Below, in pieces: positions 10,701 to 22,079 of a stretch of 64,000 bases of DNA. The DNA lies in assembly GCF_000006565.2 (NCBI RefSeq), contig NC_031468.1:868001-932000 (forward strand), in the 5' to 3' direction. Position 1 is the first letter of the stretch; each line of letters opens with the position of its first letter. The position numbers and the translations under genes are program-made. The stretch comes from Toxoplasma gondii ME49. Lineage: Eukaryota; Apicomplexa; Conoidasida; Eucoccidiorida; Sarcocystidae. Below the pieces are notes generated by a model. That model was not told the DNA's origin, did not search any database, and was given only the letters and a program-made list of their open reading frames with translations.

Positions 10701-13700
10701 GCAGCTGTTGTTACAGCTCGAGGTGAACAGAGAAATAACTGTGCATGCAAGGTCTGAGCTTGCGGGGGAGACTAAACGGAGACGCACTGCCCGCATCCGA
10801 CTACAGCAATCTCAGTATTGAAAATGTTTGCCGCTGTCGTGGCCCGCTTCGTGCTTCTCTGCTTTCTCCGTTGTGTTTTTCGGTCTTCTCGTTCTTCACT
10901 TCACACCAACCTTCGCGACCATCTCCACTCGGTTGCTCTGCCCCCTTCATCTCGCTGTCCAAGGCTCCTTACCTAACTGGCAGGTTTTGTAGCGCCGCAT
11001 CGTGGATGATCTGGTCGTAGGCTCGCTGGAGGAAGGTGCTATATATTGCGCAGAAAGGTTTCAGGCCCTCGGCAGCCATTCCGGCGGCGAAAGTGACTGC
11101 GTGCTGCTCCGCAATTCCAACGTCGAACATCCTTTCTGGGAACCGAGAGCCGAGCAAGTGCAGACCCGTTCCTCCAGGCATGGCCGCAGTGATGCCCACG
11201 ACGTTTCGGTCGTCTTCGGCAATCCGAAGAAGCGCGCGGGCTGCGATGGAAGTCAAGAACGGACTCTTTTTTGGTGGATCCAGTCTTTGTTGGCCAGATG
11301 GGGCTTCTTCAGAAGTGCTGCTAGTGTGTTTCTTCGACACTGCCGGCGCCGAAGACGAGGTCGACGCAGAGAGAGATAGACCAGACGTTGATGAAGATAC
11401 AGAAGATGCCTGCGTTTCGCTAACCTCACGCTTAACTCTGTGTCTGTCGAGGTGATCCGAGAACCCAGCAGAAACGCCATGGAGCCGATCCGCCGCCGCC
11501 AAGGCTGGAGGATAGCCGTGGCCTTTCTCGGTCTTCACATGCAGAAGCGTCGGACCCTTGAGGCCGGCGTGCTAGACACGAGACACAGGAGACAGCAAAA
11601 GCCAGAACTTGAGTGAGAGGAAACGAGCTAACACGCGAACACTGGGACGGCATGGAGAAAGGTCCTGTAACGGGGAACCGGAAGGCAAGATAAAAGAGTA
11701 CGCAAAACATCGTTCTACTGCTACATTAGATACCTGGTATCCTCCAAGTAGCCGGAGGGGGGGAGCCGAAAAAGTTTATGCCCACGAAGTCAGGATACGA
11801 ATCTTCAACATCGAAAGGCCAGCAGTCGGGTTCCTCAGAAAGACGAAGGACGCGCCGCTGCTGATCAAACCCTGCCGTCCACTGCATCCTCAAGGACACC
11901 CTGTTCTGATGACGCACCTGACGAGCCGCAACTCGGTCGCCAACAGGCGTTCCAAAGAAACACCACAGACACAGCTTGCAATGCACATCTGTAAAAAGCT
12001 ATCTCGGAGCCAGTTACCTTGAAACATCGTATGGCCTTGCTGAGCAATACCTCCCCACCCCTGCCCAAAGACATGTTCCAACTTTTTCGTGTCATCGGTT
12101 CCTTACTTTGATTGCGGAGAGGACCGCGACAAGGTTCTCAACGTCGTGGCCATCTACAGGTCCAAGATAATCGAGTCCCAGGGCCTCGAAGAATGATGCT
12201 TCGATGTGCGACTTGGGTTGGTCGCTTTCCTCTTCGTCTGCGTCCATTTCCCGCGCCACATCGCCTTCCGACTGCTCGGTTTTCCCTCGACCTCTCTCAC
12301 TCTTGCGTTCGTCAGCGTCTTCTGCTTCTCGGCTCCGCGGTACACCAACGTCGTCTGCTTCGCGTGTCAGCTGCATCTCAGTCGCGCTTCCTTGGTCCTC
12401 CCGGAAGCTGCCGTTCACCTGTCTGCCATCGAAGAGCTGCAGCAGGGACGAGAGCCGCCGTACGTTAGAGGAAAGCAAAGTGTTGTGCATCCTCTTCCGG
12501 AATAAACTCTTCAGAGACAAGAAGTCTCTCAGTTGCAGCAGCTGTTGTGTGTGGCGCGAAACAGCGCCCGCAGGCGCAGTCCCACCTGCCCAGAAAGACA
12601 ACGGAGCGCACAAAAACAGCCAAACACAAACGCATGCACGGCGGGGGGGAAGTGCGCAAGAGAGCATCTAACGGATACCGAAGCTACAGCTGCTTGCAAA
12701 AATTACAAGAGACGGGCGAACGAAGGAGGAGAACAAACCAACGCCAGGCGCTCGAAAACAGCGGGTTCGCGCGGCCGCGCTAGGCGTTTGTGTTGAGCAA
12801 CTTAGAGCCACAAAACTTATGCATGTTCCCCAAACGTCGGCCTCCCGCGAAATTTGAGCTTTTGCGGGGAAGCAGCCACAACACAAAGAAGCATAAGGTT
12901 TTCGCTGCGTTTGAACCAGGTATTCTCAGGTCCATACCCAGATTGGTCTAGAGCCAAAATGGGATTTACCCCACGCACCTGCTGAAGCCGTCCCGGTCGG
13001 GAGAGAAACTTGCTGGTTGTCGTTGAGGATAACCAAAACCTTCGATTTCAAATAGCCGCATGCATTCAATGCCTCGTACGCCATGCCTCCAGTCAAGCCT
13101 CCGTCTCCTGAGGTGTGATAAAAACAGATTCAGAACTGCGCCTTTTGAGTCACATTGGCGAAGAAGCGCATCCGCGTCGCAGTGCCCGTTGCCCCGTCTC
13201 GTAGGCTCTTCTGCTTGCTGTCCCGTGGGGCTCTGTGCCTGAACCACCATTCTAAAGCCCCGGTGAACGGCAAAAAGCCGCTGCTTTGTCATGGCAAAAC
13301 ACTGACAAAGCATGAGATCGATAAGTCAGTCTTTCAGGTCTCCCTAGCTAGCGGCTGCTGTATCGTAACCATAAAGAACTTGGTTGTCTGCATCTCGTAA
13401 CTGGCACTACATTAAGTGTGGTTCTGCTAGACAAAGCGGCGCGTGGTTTCTAGTTCTGCACTCGAGTAGATGGATGTATCAAACAGCAGGCATCCCGCAC
13501 CAGAACGTGCGAACTTCCTGACAGTGAAGGCAATCAATCAAGAGAAATCCAAATCCAGACACGCCATCCGTTTTCTCTCTTTGCATGAGTGCCTCCGAAA
13601 GCGTGGCGAGGACGCATGAAAGCGTAACACGGAGACCACGCCGCGGGACGTTTTCCAGAGGCGCCGAGAAGCAAAGGGAAGCCGACTCACCGATGACGGC

Positions 13701-16700
13701 GACGTGAAGCGGCATGTCTCCTCTCTCCTTGTATTGTCCAAGAAGTTCACGAGCGACTGCCATGCCCTGGACGCTACTGATTGACGTTGATGAGTGGCCT
13801 GAAAAACGTACAGACCCGCGGAGGGAAACAATAAGCATGAATCCATTTCTTTTGCATGGTCTACTGCAATGGGGGTGTATGATATGTCGATGAGTCTGCA
13901 GAACGAAGAATGGACGGACCAGAAGAACTACAATGGACAACAGATGATAAACGGCATACAGTTGTCAACAGACCCGTTCCTGCGAAAGGCCGCAAGAGGT
14001 CGGACAGGTATGATAAGGAATGTTAAGGCGGAAAAGAGTGCCAATTCTGAGGCATGACAACTGTCGCAGCATGTAGCTAAGACACGGGAAGGAAACACAG
14101 AGTCAATGCTCTTTTTACTGGTTCAGTCAAGAACGGGATATCTCTTACCCGCGCCAAAAGGATCATAGATTGACTCTGCTCTCTTGCAGAAGCCCGAGAG
14201 GCCTCCGAACTGCCTCAGCGTCCCCATCATATGCCGCCGCCCCGTGAGAATCTGTGCGAGGCGCACAAACGAGAGGCAAAACGGGGAAAAGCAAAAAGCA
14301 TCGTTACCACTGAATCTCTAAAAACCACGGAGCCGCCCTTCCTCGTCTGGGCGCTTGCCATTCCTTCTGTTGCCAAGTCATGATCTCGTTTGCACTGCCA
14401 CCTGGAAAGCCCACACTTGAGATGCACGTTGCCTTGCAGCTTCAACAGACACGGCATGCTTGCTGGCTACACATTCATCATGTCTACTGTGATTCCACTC
14501 TCGTCCTCTGTCATCTTTCTTCTCGCCGTGAACTCTCTGTACCTTGTGAGGGTAGGCCTGGTGTGACACATCGTAGACGAGCCGGTCGGAAGGAACGTCG
14601 AGGACGCGCAGAAGAGCTACAATCACCTCTACCATTCCGAGAGAAGATGCGAGGTGGCCACCCAATTGAGAAACGACCCGCAGAATTTCCTGCCGGATTT
14701 CTCTGGAAAAAACGCAACATGTGAGAAAATAATATGCCAGGTGTCCGGGCATGAGTGGATGCACCTAATATTGCAATAACATCCCTCATTTCATTTTCTG
14801 CACGCGACAACAGACATTGTTTCCCCATTCAGTTTCGTTTCCTCACCGCTGCCCAAATGTGCGTGGCTGACTGCCGCCTATAAACTGCACGATTCGCTTC
14901 GCGTCTGTCAGCAGAGTTTTTCTCAAGGAGGCTCCTTGCTCAACGCAAGTGATTGTTTTTCTTTTGCACTGTTGACCCTTTGTCTCCGTTGCTTGGCCTG
15001 CTTTCTATCGTTATCGAAAAAACAAGAAGCTGTCACGAGGTGCGAACGCAAGTAAATCTCTGTCTTGGGCGGCTTTGCGCGATAACGGAAGGCAACGTCT
15101 TCTCGTCACAAACGAATCCATAACTGCATTACACACACGACTCTGAACAGCTGCTGCTTTACGACAGAGAGAGTCAATCACAGACAGACTTGGTATGGTG
15201 CTGCGGTGGCACAGGCTGGCTGCCGACCGAGCGGCGTTGCGACAACGTACTCGCAAAGTTGAGGCAGCAGATGACTGGGGAGCCTCTTCAAATCGACAGG
15301 TAGATTAATAGAGGAAAGGAGGTCTTGGCCTGCGAACCCGTCACGCGACTCGCAGTCTTTGTCGGCTCCTGTTCCTTCGCCGCCACTCCGTACACGAGAT
15401 GACTCCCGTCTAGGCAAGAGAGGAGGAACAGACAGCCGCTCGAAGAGGGAAGACGACCTGGCCACCGAAGGGAGGGACGGAGAGTAGCGCCAGGCAGAAG
15501 CCACCGGCTTCGAAGAAGGAAAATTGGCTGAGGACCCAGCAGGAGATTCGCCTAGACTGCTGCGCGCCTCTTCTGAAGACATGCTATCTGCTTCTCTCTT
15601 ATCGGGCGCAGAGGCAGCCGCCAGCGGGGCAATATCGTAGGTGTCGCTCTGTTTCTCTTCCTCCCGTTTGCGAGGGTCCTGATCTCGATCGGGCAAGTGG
15701 AAAGTAGGCGGGGGAAGAGGGGCAGGAAGCGGGGGAGAACGACTAGGCGAGAGAAAAGGTGCTACAAAACAAGCTGAAGACGAGACCGACGCGTCGCAGA
15801 GAGCAAGAAAGCGAGGGGGAAGGCGCAGAGCGACAGGGACGCGACAGGGCAACAGCGGAACAGAGCCGGGGGGCGGCGAAACAGGAGAGAAACAGGCGGA
15901 CGCAGATGAAGACATGTAGCAAGGGGAGGCAAACGAAGATGTGCAGGGCGAGATACGCGAGTCAAGACGATTATGTGCGGAAGAAAAAAGAAAGGCGAAG
16001 GCAAAGGGGGGGCGGAAGCAAACCTGTGAGACACAGGAAGAAAGAACAAACGACACTCTGCCCCGCAAACCAGCATCTCGGAGGGGACTCCACTGCCGGC
16101 TGCCGGGATTAGTCTGAGAGGAGGAAAGGCATGAAAGCAAGAAGGACGCAGCGGAGCGACGTGACGAAAGTTCAGGAATGTGTGACCCTGTCCGATACCG
16201 GAAGTGGGTTGTGCCGCATGACCGTTCGTTCTTGTCTCCATGCAGTGAACGACGGCCCTGCCCTGCGCCGACGTCTTCCCTAATCGTCCGTTGCAACCCC
16301 GGAGCCGCGGCCAAGGAAGCCGGAGAATCACCGAAGCTGTGCCGCAACTGCATGCGGCCTCTTAGGCGAGATGCCGCATCGACTGGCTGGGACAAAAGAT
16401 CGAACATGCTAGGCGCCTTCGGACTGCCCGGTGCGGCCGAGACGTTCCTCGACTGCTGAGCAGAAGGGAAGAGAAAACCGGACGGAGACACCGTCGATGG
16501 AGTGGACGCGAGGCAGGGGAGCGACAGAAGAAGGAGCGAAAGACAGAGGAGGGCCACCGGAAAGTAGGTCCTCGAGGAGACCCGACGGCGCGAACTGCAC
16601 AGTTGACGGGAAGAAACGAGCGGGTGAGACGACGCAGATGAATGGCAAAAGAAGACGGAAGACAAGATAGAGCAGAGCTGAGAGACTGGCGACGGCGTTG

Positions 16701-17064
16701 AGCAGGAGCGGAATAGAGGAGACGAAGTGGACTGCGGGAGAGAAGAAACAGAGGGGGTACAAGGGGGCGTTGAGCAAGGAGTCGATGCTGGCGGCCATTC
16801 CCACACCTTAAGCGAGGGCCTGTGGGTACAAGAGGTGAGGGACTTGCAGGGCGAGGCAGGCGAGAACGAGAGGGAACGAACTGCATGCGACAGAGGCAGA
16901 GGAGAGAGGATCGAAGAAGTCGAGTCGACGAAAGAAGGCAACGATACCTTTCTAGTGGTCTCGGAGGAAGGCCGTCGAGCTGGTCTCATACATTGTTTCT
17001 CCCAAGCGAAACGAAACTCTGGAGTACTTTCGATGCCCCCTCCTGCGACCATGTTGTCATGCAT
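7713..17064 (-). CDS. DXS: 1-deoxy-D-xylulose-5-phosphate synthase, apicoplast
   Basis: First enzyme of the plastid DOXP/MEP isoprenoid pathway: thiamine-diphosphate-dependent condensation of pyruvate and glyceraldehyde-3-phosphate. Twelve minus-strand exons join in phase: 17064-15251, 14702-14543, 14251-14149, 13798-13691, 13107-12979, 12585-12107, 11571-10973, 10386-10245, 9605-9517, 8915-8819, 8449-8024, 7880-7713 (about 1,437 residues; bacterial DXS has about 620). Seen: '[12 protein letters not shown]', the cofactor motif GDGGLTGG...ILNDNQQ (729 onward), '[11 protein letters not shown]', the catalytic-Glu block '[17 protein letters not shown]', '[16 protein letters not shown]' and the C-terminal '[10 protein letters not shown]'. 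About 600 residues precede the enzyme and contain a hydrophobic stretch, '[18 protein letters not shown]', consistent with apicoplast import. The start is uncertain: the frame is open to an ATG at 17517; I chose the ATG at 17064, and later ones are possible. Family inserts interrupt the enzyme (Glu/Arg-rich near 815-890, Ser-rich near 965-1000). Confidence 0.95.
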
Positions 17065-17517
17065 GTTCTCGCTCCCATAAATTTTATTCCTCTTCCTTCC
17101 ATGCCCCTTCCATCTCACGGCCCGGTCGCACACTGTCTCTCCTCTGTCGAGTGCTTCATAAAGACGTCTGTCCCCCTTTCCGCTTCTGTCTCTCTGATTC
17201 CCGCTGTTCCTTCCAGTCCTTGTTCGGCGGTTCCCTCCGCGAGTCTCTTCTTTTCTGGCGAGGCAAGCCAGGCGGAGAGGTGTGGGGAAAAAACGAGTGA
17301 AGCGGGCTCTGGTGATACTCATCGCGCGCGCCCCTGGCGGAAAGTTTCTCCTTTTCCGTTTCCCCCTTTGTCGTTTCTTGGGGAAGAACGACTCAAACAT
17401 CTTGGAGCGCGTGGTGTCCAACGCGTTCGTTCTCCCCGTTTTCCTCCGCAGGCGCTTACTTCTTACTCGCCTTCTCTCCACCTGCGTTTCTCCTCTGCCA
17501 TCACAGCAGACGAACAT

Positions 17518-20500
17518 CTTTGTCGTCGAGAAGAGGAGACGAAGAAGCAGAAGCTAGAGAAGTCAGCTGCTCCCCTGCTGAGGGATCGGCAGAGGAAAAG
17601 CTCAGGACGCTGACGAGGCACCAGAGGCGTGCTGGCAAACGAAGGACGGAAAGGAACGGAATTCCGCGAATGTAACTCCATAAACCTCAGAAAAAGAGAC
17701 AAATCAAATGGTTGGGCAAACTGAAGAAAAAGAAAAGCCACAAAAATACATGCTGCGGTTGCTTGAGTGGGTTGTCGGGGATGGAGACCTAGTGAACGAG
17801 CGGAAACGGTTTCGCCGCTCAGCAGGCTGCACTCAAGTGTACCGACACACCGAGAGAAGCGGGAAGGCAGAAGTTGGAAAGAAAAGAAGAGAGAGCGAAG
17901 ACAACCAGGTGGGATGACAACCAACTGGAAGGCGCTGAGGCGTCTGTAGTATCTCTACGAGTCCCCACTTCATCTCTGTTGGGTGTTTGTGTCTGGCTTT
18001 CTTGTGTCTGTCCGACTCTGAAGCAGAAGAGAGAAAGAAGAGAAAAAATGAGAACGAAGCCGCCCTGTTTCTCCCTCTCCTACCCTTTGGATTTCCTCGT
18101 GTATTCTCTGAGGGAATGTTCATCCTTCCCCGCCCTCCCCACCCCGGACGGGTGGGAGTGTCCCGAACCACAGAGAAACGCCACTCCGCCGACCTTTTCT
18201 TAAATTGGCTGTCATTTGGAGATGAACCAGACGAAGAGAGAGCACAGGAAAAATCTCTGATTGTCACAGACCGACGAACTGAAAAGCACGAACGGCAAGA
18301 AGACACTCTTATGTCACCGGCATCGGGCCCCGCAACTGCAGACAGCGCTAGACGAGGCCTGTCGAAGCTTCCTCTCGTCGGCCCTCGCTTTTGCAGTTTT
18401 GGTAGACTCTGATCGACGGTATCCTTTCTTTTCAAACACACGGCGAAAGCGAGAAGCGGAATTTCAGATGCAGACGATCAGTCGAGCATGCCTCGATTGT
18501 CGTTGGGGCCTGCGAGCGGAAGACAAACGAGCCGCGTATGTCGCGGACGGGCACAATGAAAAAATGCAAGCGTGGAGAAAGGAGTTCCCTCTCTTGCAAT
18601 GCGAAATACAGAAACGGAAGTTATTTTCGCCTCGCTGCTGCTTCACTCCCGGACGGAGCGAAGGGGGTACGTCAAACGCGTCGGGCCACTGCCGGGAGAA
18701 GACATGAGGGGCCAGAGGTGGGTGTGCACCAGCATTTCTCTGTGCCGGTCCCTCGTGCCTTATTCGCCTTTCGGAATCATTTATGCCTCTGAAAAAGTGG
18801 AGAAAGTGCCGCGCTGAGGTAATGAATGAGGCAGGATAAACCTCAGCATGCCAGTTTCAGGTCGCCGCACCAGCGCGGCTGGTCACTCGGGGCGTGGGGA
18901 TCGCATCCAGAGGTTCAGCAGCTCTTTGCTCTTTTAAGGGGCAGAGACGGGCAGGAAGCAGATTGAAGACGAGGTCACGGAAATGAGGTGCACAGAGAAA
19001 CCTGGTATTTGACTCACCGAAAGCAAGACAGAAAAGGGTAGGCGAGCAGCGAGGACAGATGCGGGCCACCGAAAGATACCAACCAAATGAGAGGAAAGGT
19101 ACCTGCTCGACAAGGCATTAGCCCCGGCGGCGGGGGACCTGGGCCCACGAAGACGCTCTCGCCGAGTTCACGACGTGTGTTTGGAGAGAAACCTTCTAGT
19201 ACACAGGTTGAAGCGATGCTAATGTAAAAAGGCTGGGAAAGTGCATATTCGAGCTCTCGCAGTCCTGCGTCTTTCGTCGCCTTTTACCCGCCTCCCCCAG
19301 CCGCGAACAAAGAACAAGACCCACGGAGATCACTTGTCACTTTCCGTTTCGGGGCGACACAACGACAACAACCCTTTCTTGTCTGGCTAGGTGTAAAAGC
19401 GGGCGCTTGGAGGTCAGCATGTCCAACTAGAATTCTACATCGTCACACACTCTTTTCTTTTCCTGCGAGCTGCCTATATACGCTTTGTACAGCTCCGTTC
19501 TGACGAGGTCAGTGCCGCTCTCGTTGTTCCCTACCACAGTAGTGCATGTTGCTCTTTGCCAACTGAAGGATTCGGTGTCTTTTGCTGAGAGGCTGCCTTC
19601 AGTTTTTCCGGTCGGACACTTCTGTTTCCCAAATACAACGCACGATAAAACTGAAAGGGCGCAATACGGTTTTACGCTCAAGTAGAAGGCATCCACGTGA
19701 GCTCGATATCTGTAGCCGTTTCTCTTGCTTTCATTCAATTGATCTACCGTTCTGCTCATGAGACAGTTCCAATGTCGACGATTCTAGAGCATTCTTCGAA
19801 AGCGGACAAAGCAAAGCACAGGCGATCAGCGGAAGACTGAAGCGCTAACTTGTGTCTCGTGCTTGTCTGTCACCTGTCTCCCCACGGTACAGAAGGAATA
19901 GGAAGTTAGGTTTGTACCTCCGTTTCTGACACTACAGAAGCTCTATTCACCACGCTTCTCCAGAAGGCCTAATGGACTATGTGCTTCTCAGCAATTAATC
20001 GTGTTGCGCGTCGTGTTCTCTGAAACTCACAGAAGCCCCCACCCAAGGATCCGTGCTGACAACCATGGCAGAAAAATACTGGTATAATCTGCATGCTGCC
20101 GGTTACATAACCTGAAGCGTCTGGTCATTACAGCCCGCGTAGTAGCGCGATACAGGACACATTTTGAATTAAAGGGAATGCAGTTGCTAGCTTCCCTGGT
20201 GAACGTTGTTTAATGACACTGGCCCGCGGCAACGCATGAATTAAAGCCTGCGGCATTCAGACGAAGGGCCTACGCCTGCCCCCTCCCGAAACAAATAAGT
20301 CAACTATCTTGCATTCTCGGTCAACCAAAGTTGCAAGAAGAAACAACATGCACCACATCTACTGTCATGTGGCGTGCTACTCACTACCCATTAACGCGGA
20401 GTAGTTGTTGGCGGCACTGCCTCACATTTGCAGTGGCCTCGCTTAATCTGCACGAACACGCCGAGACGACATGTCCGCACTGTCGGCTCAGTATGACTCG

Positions 20501-20561
20501 CCTTCAGTCTGCCAGCACGTGGGTACCGTCCGAGAGAGGCGTGTCACCTCCTTCTGGTTAG
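17518..20561. other. Intergenic region between DXS 5' end and GRA16 3' end; no supported gene
   Basis: This stretch lies upstream of DXS and downstream of GRA16, both on the minus strand. It should hold the DXS promoter and leader and the GRA16 3' untranslated region. The longest frames (for example 17833-18441 minus, 18261-18707 plus) show no motif, no hydrophobic signal and no plausible exon partners. I see no tRNA, repeat array or WGAGACG element here. Confidence 0.5.
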
Positions 20562-22079
20562 TCACATCTGATCATTTTTCCGCTTCGCGCGTGAACAGTC
20601 AAAATCATCTTCGTCGTCGGGTTTCCGCTTCCCCCCCGAAGGACCAAGACCTCCCGAAGCACCTGGAACTGAAGTGCTGGGACCCTGTACAGCAGCTGCA
20701 CCTGAGCTGGTACTACCCTGCATACCATGTGAAATTGAAGTGCTAGAGTCGTCCACAGTCGCTGCTTCGGAAGACGTCTGACGAGCCATCAGTGCTCTGT
20801 CCATGCTTTCGACGACTGGCAAGACCTTCTCAAGTTTCTTCATCATGATACTATTTAACAAAACGACCCTCAGGGGGGTGGCATGTACCCTCCCCTTCTC
20901 CGTCAGCTCCCGGTTCTTGTTTTTTACTAAATCCAGCGTGTCCTTCAGTGAATGACTATCATCCTTCAGAAAAAGAGGAGCGTTCTGTACGAGACGAGAC
21001 GGACTTCGCTTTGAACACTTTCTACGTCCGCTGTCCTGCCCTTCGTCGGAAGAGGGCCGTCGCGGATATGACGCGGCGGGGGATGTCTGGTTGACGGAAG
21101 CGTTGCCCTCACTGGCTCGTGTTGCTTCGTCTTCCGACGATTTACTAGTGCCGTCAGTACCACTTGCGGGTTCTGTAGTTCGCGTGGTGTGGGAAGCCTG
21201 CAGAGCTCTTTGTCGTCCCTGCAACACGATCTGCAAAATTCCTAGAGCCCATTCCTGGGCCATGTCGTTCATGAGGAGCTTTCTGAGCGAGGGGCTCTTT
21301 GATGACATTAAGAGTTTTTGTTTCTTGCTCCTCGTCAGATTCACAAATTGAAGTAAGTCAAATTTCCTATCTCGTACGTAAAGAGGGGCAAGCTTTTTAC
21401 CAATCCCTCCAAAGCCGGTAAGGCCGGGCGAAGCAGTTGTCTCACTCGTTGTTACATAGAGCCAATCCCGTGATGTTCCTTCGAGTGGATCCGAATCCCA
21501 TGAGCTCTCCAAAGATTTCATTGTTTGTCCCATTGTCCTTGGGCGCATTGCCAGAGACTGCGCCCCATGCGATATTCCTGATCGTTCCCCTGTCGATGAA
21601 AGCCTGTTCCCCTGCAAGCCATCTCCATCTGTTTGTGAATATTGAGGCCTGGTTCTACGAAGCTTCAAGGTGCCTTCGACTTCACCTGGCCTCCTCCAAA
21701 TTGTACCTCGGATCGCCTCCGACGCCACAACACCACTCCGTATTCGCGGAGCGGCAACACGCCCACCTGTTGCACCAAAACCGCCCAGACTGCCAGGAGA
21801 AGTCGTCCTGGAACCTTGAGCAGAATCTGAGTCACGATCTGATTTGTTTGTTTTTCGCAAGCGCTTTCTAGGAGGTTCCTCAGCAAGTCGCCGACTGACT
21901 AATCCGTCAGGTGGAATCACCCAAGGAGACGTCGTGTACTGAAAATCCTCTTTCCCTTCGTTCCACTCAATCCCGGCGACGAACCGGTGAATACCAGAGA
22001 CATTTTCTAAAGCTAAAACGAGAGCTCCAACTTCGAAGAGCCTGCAGGCAAGCCGTATCCCTGAGTGGTTTCGATACAT
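20562..22079 (-). CDS. GRA16: Dense granule effector GRA16
   Basis: Intronless, 505 residues, recognised as T. gondii GRA16. Known biology: secreted from dense granules, cut by the Golgi protease ASP5, exported across the vacuole membrane to the host nucleus, where it binds the deubiquitinase HAUSP/USP7 and PP2A-B55. In the sequence: an N-terminal hydrophobic segment (about 10-30, 'LFEVGALVLALENVSG'); a TEXEL cleavage site RRLAE at 63-67; directly after it a basic cluster PRKRLRK and near the C-terminus KRKP and RAKRK, candidate nuclear localisation signals; otherwise mostly disordered, Ser/Gly/Arg-rich. Three degenerate copies of an SPGxxGGFGxxGG-type motif occur at about 94-111, 217-232 and 471-487, two of them preceded by ISHGxQ. 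A promoter-type element lies 211 bases upstream. The neighbours are unrelated organelle genes. Confidence 0.96.
   Translation of the reverse strand: MYRNHSGIRLACRLFEVGALVLALENVSGIHRFVAGIEWNEGKEDFQYTTSPWVIPPDGLVSRRLAEEPPRKRLRKTNKSDRDSDSAQGSRTTSPGSLGGFGATGGRVAAPRIRSGVVASEAIRGTIWRRPGEVEGTLKLRRTRPQYSQTDGDGLQGNRLSSTGERSGISHGAQSLAMRPRTMGQTMKSLESSWDSDPLEGTSRDWLYVTTSETTASPGLTGFGGIGKKLAPLYVRDRKFDLLQFVNLTRSKKQKLLMSSKSPSLRKLLMNDMAQEWALGILQIVLQGRQRALQASHTTRTTEPASGTDGTSKSSEDEATRASEGNASVNQTSPAASYPRRPSSDEGQDSGRRKCSKRSPSRLVQNAPLFLKDDSHSLKDTLDLVKNKNRELTEKGRVHATPLRVVLLNSIMMKKLEKVLPVVESMDRALMARQTSSEAATVDDSSTSISHGMQGSTSSGAAAVQGPSTSVPGASGGLGPSGGKRKPDDEDDFDCSRAKRKNDQM

Noticed and set aside
17833..18441. 202-codon minus-strand frame upstream of DXS as a separate gene
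   Set aside because: Repetitive Ser/Arg/Phe composition, no motif; more likely DXS leader or chance.
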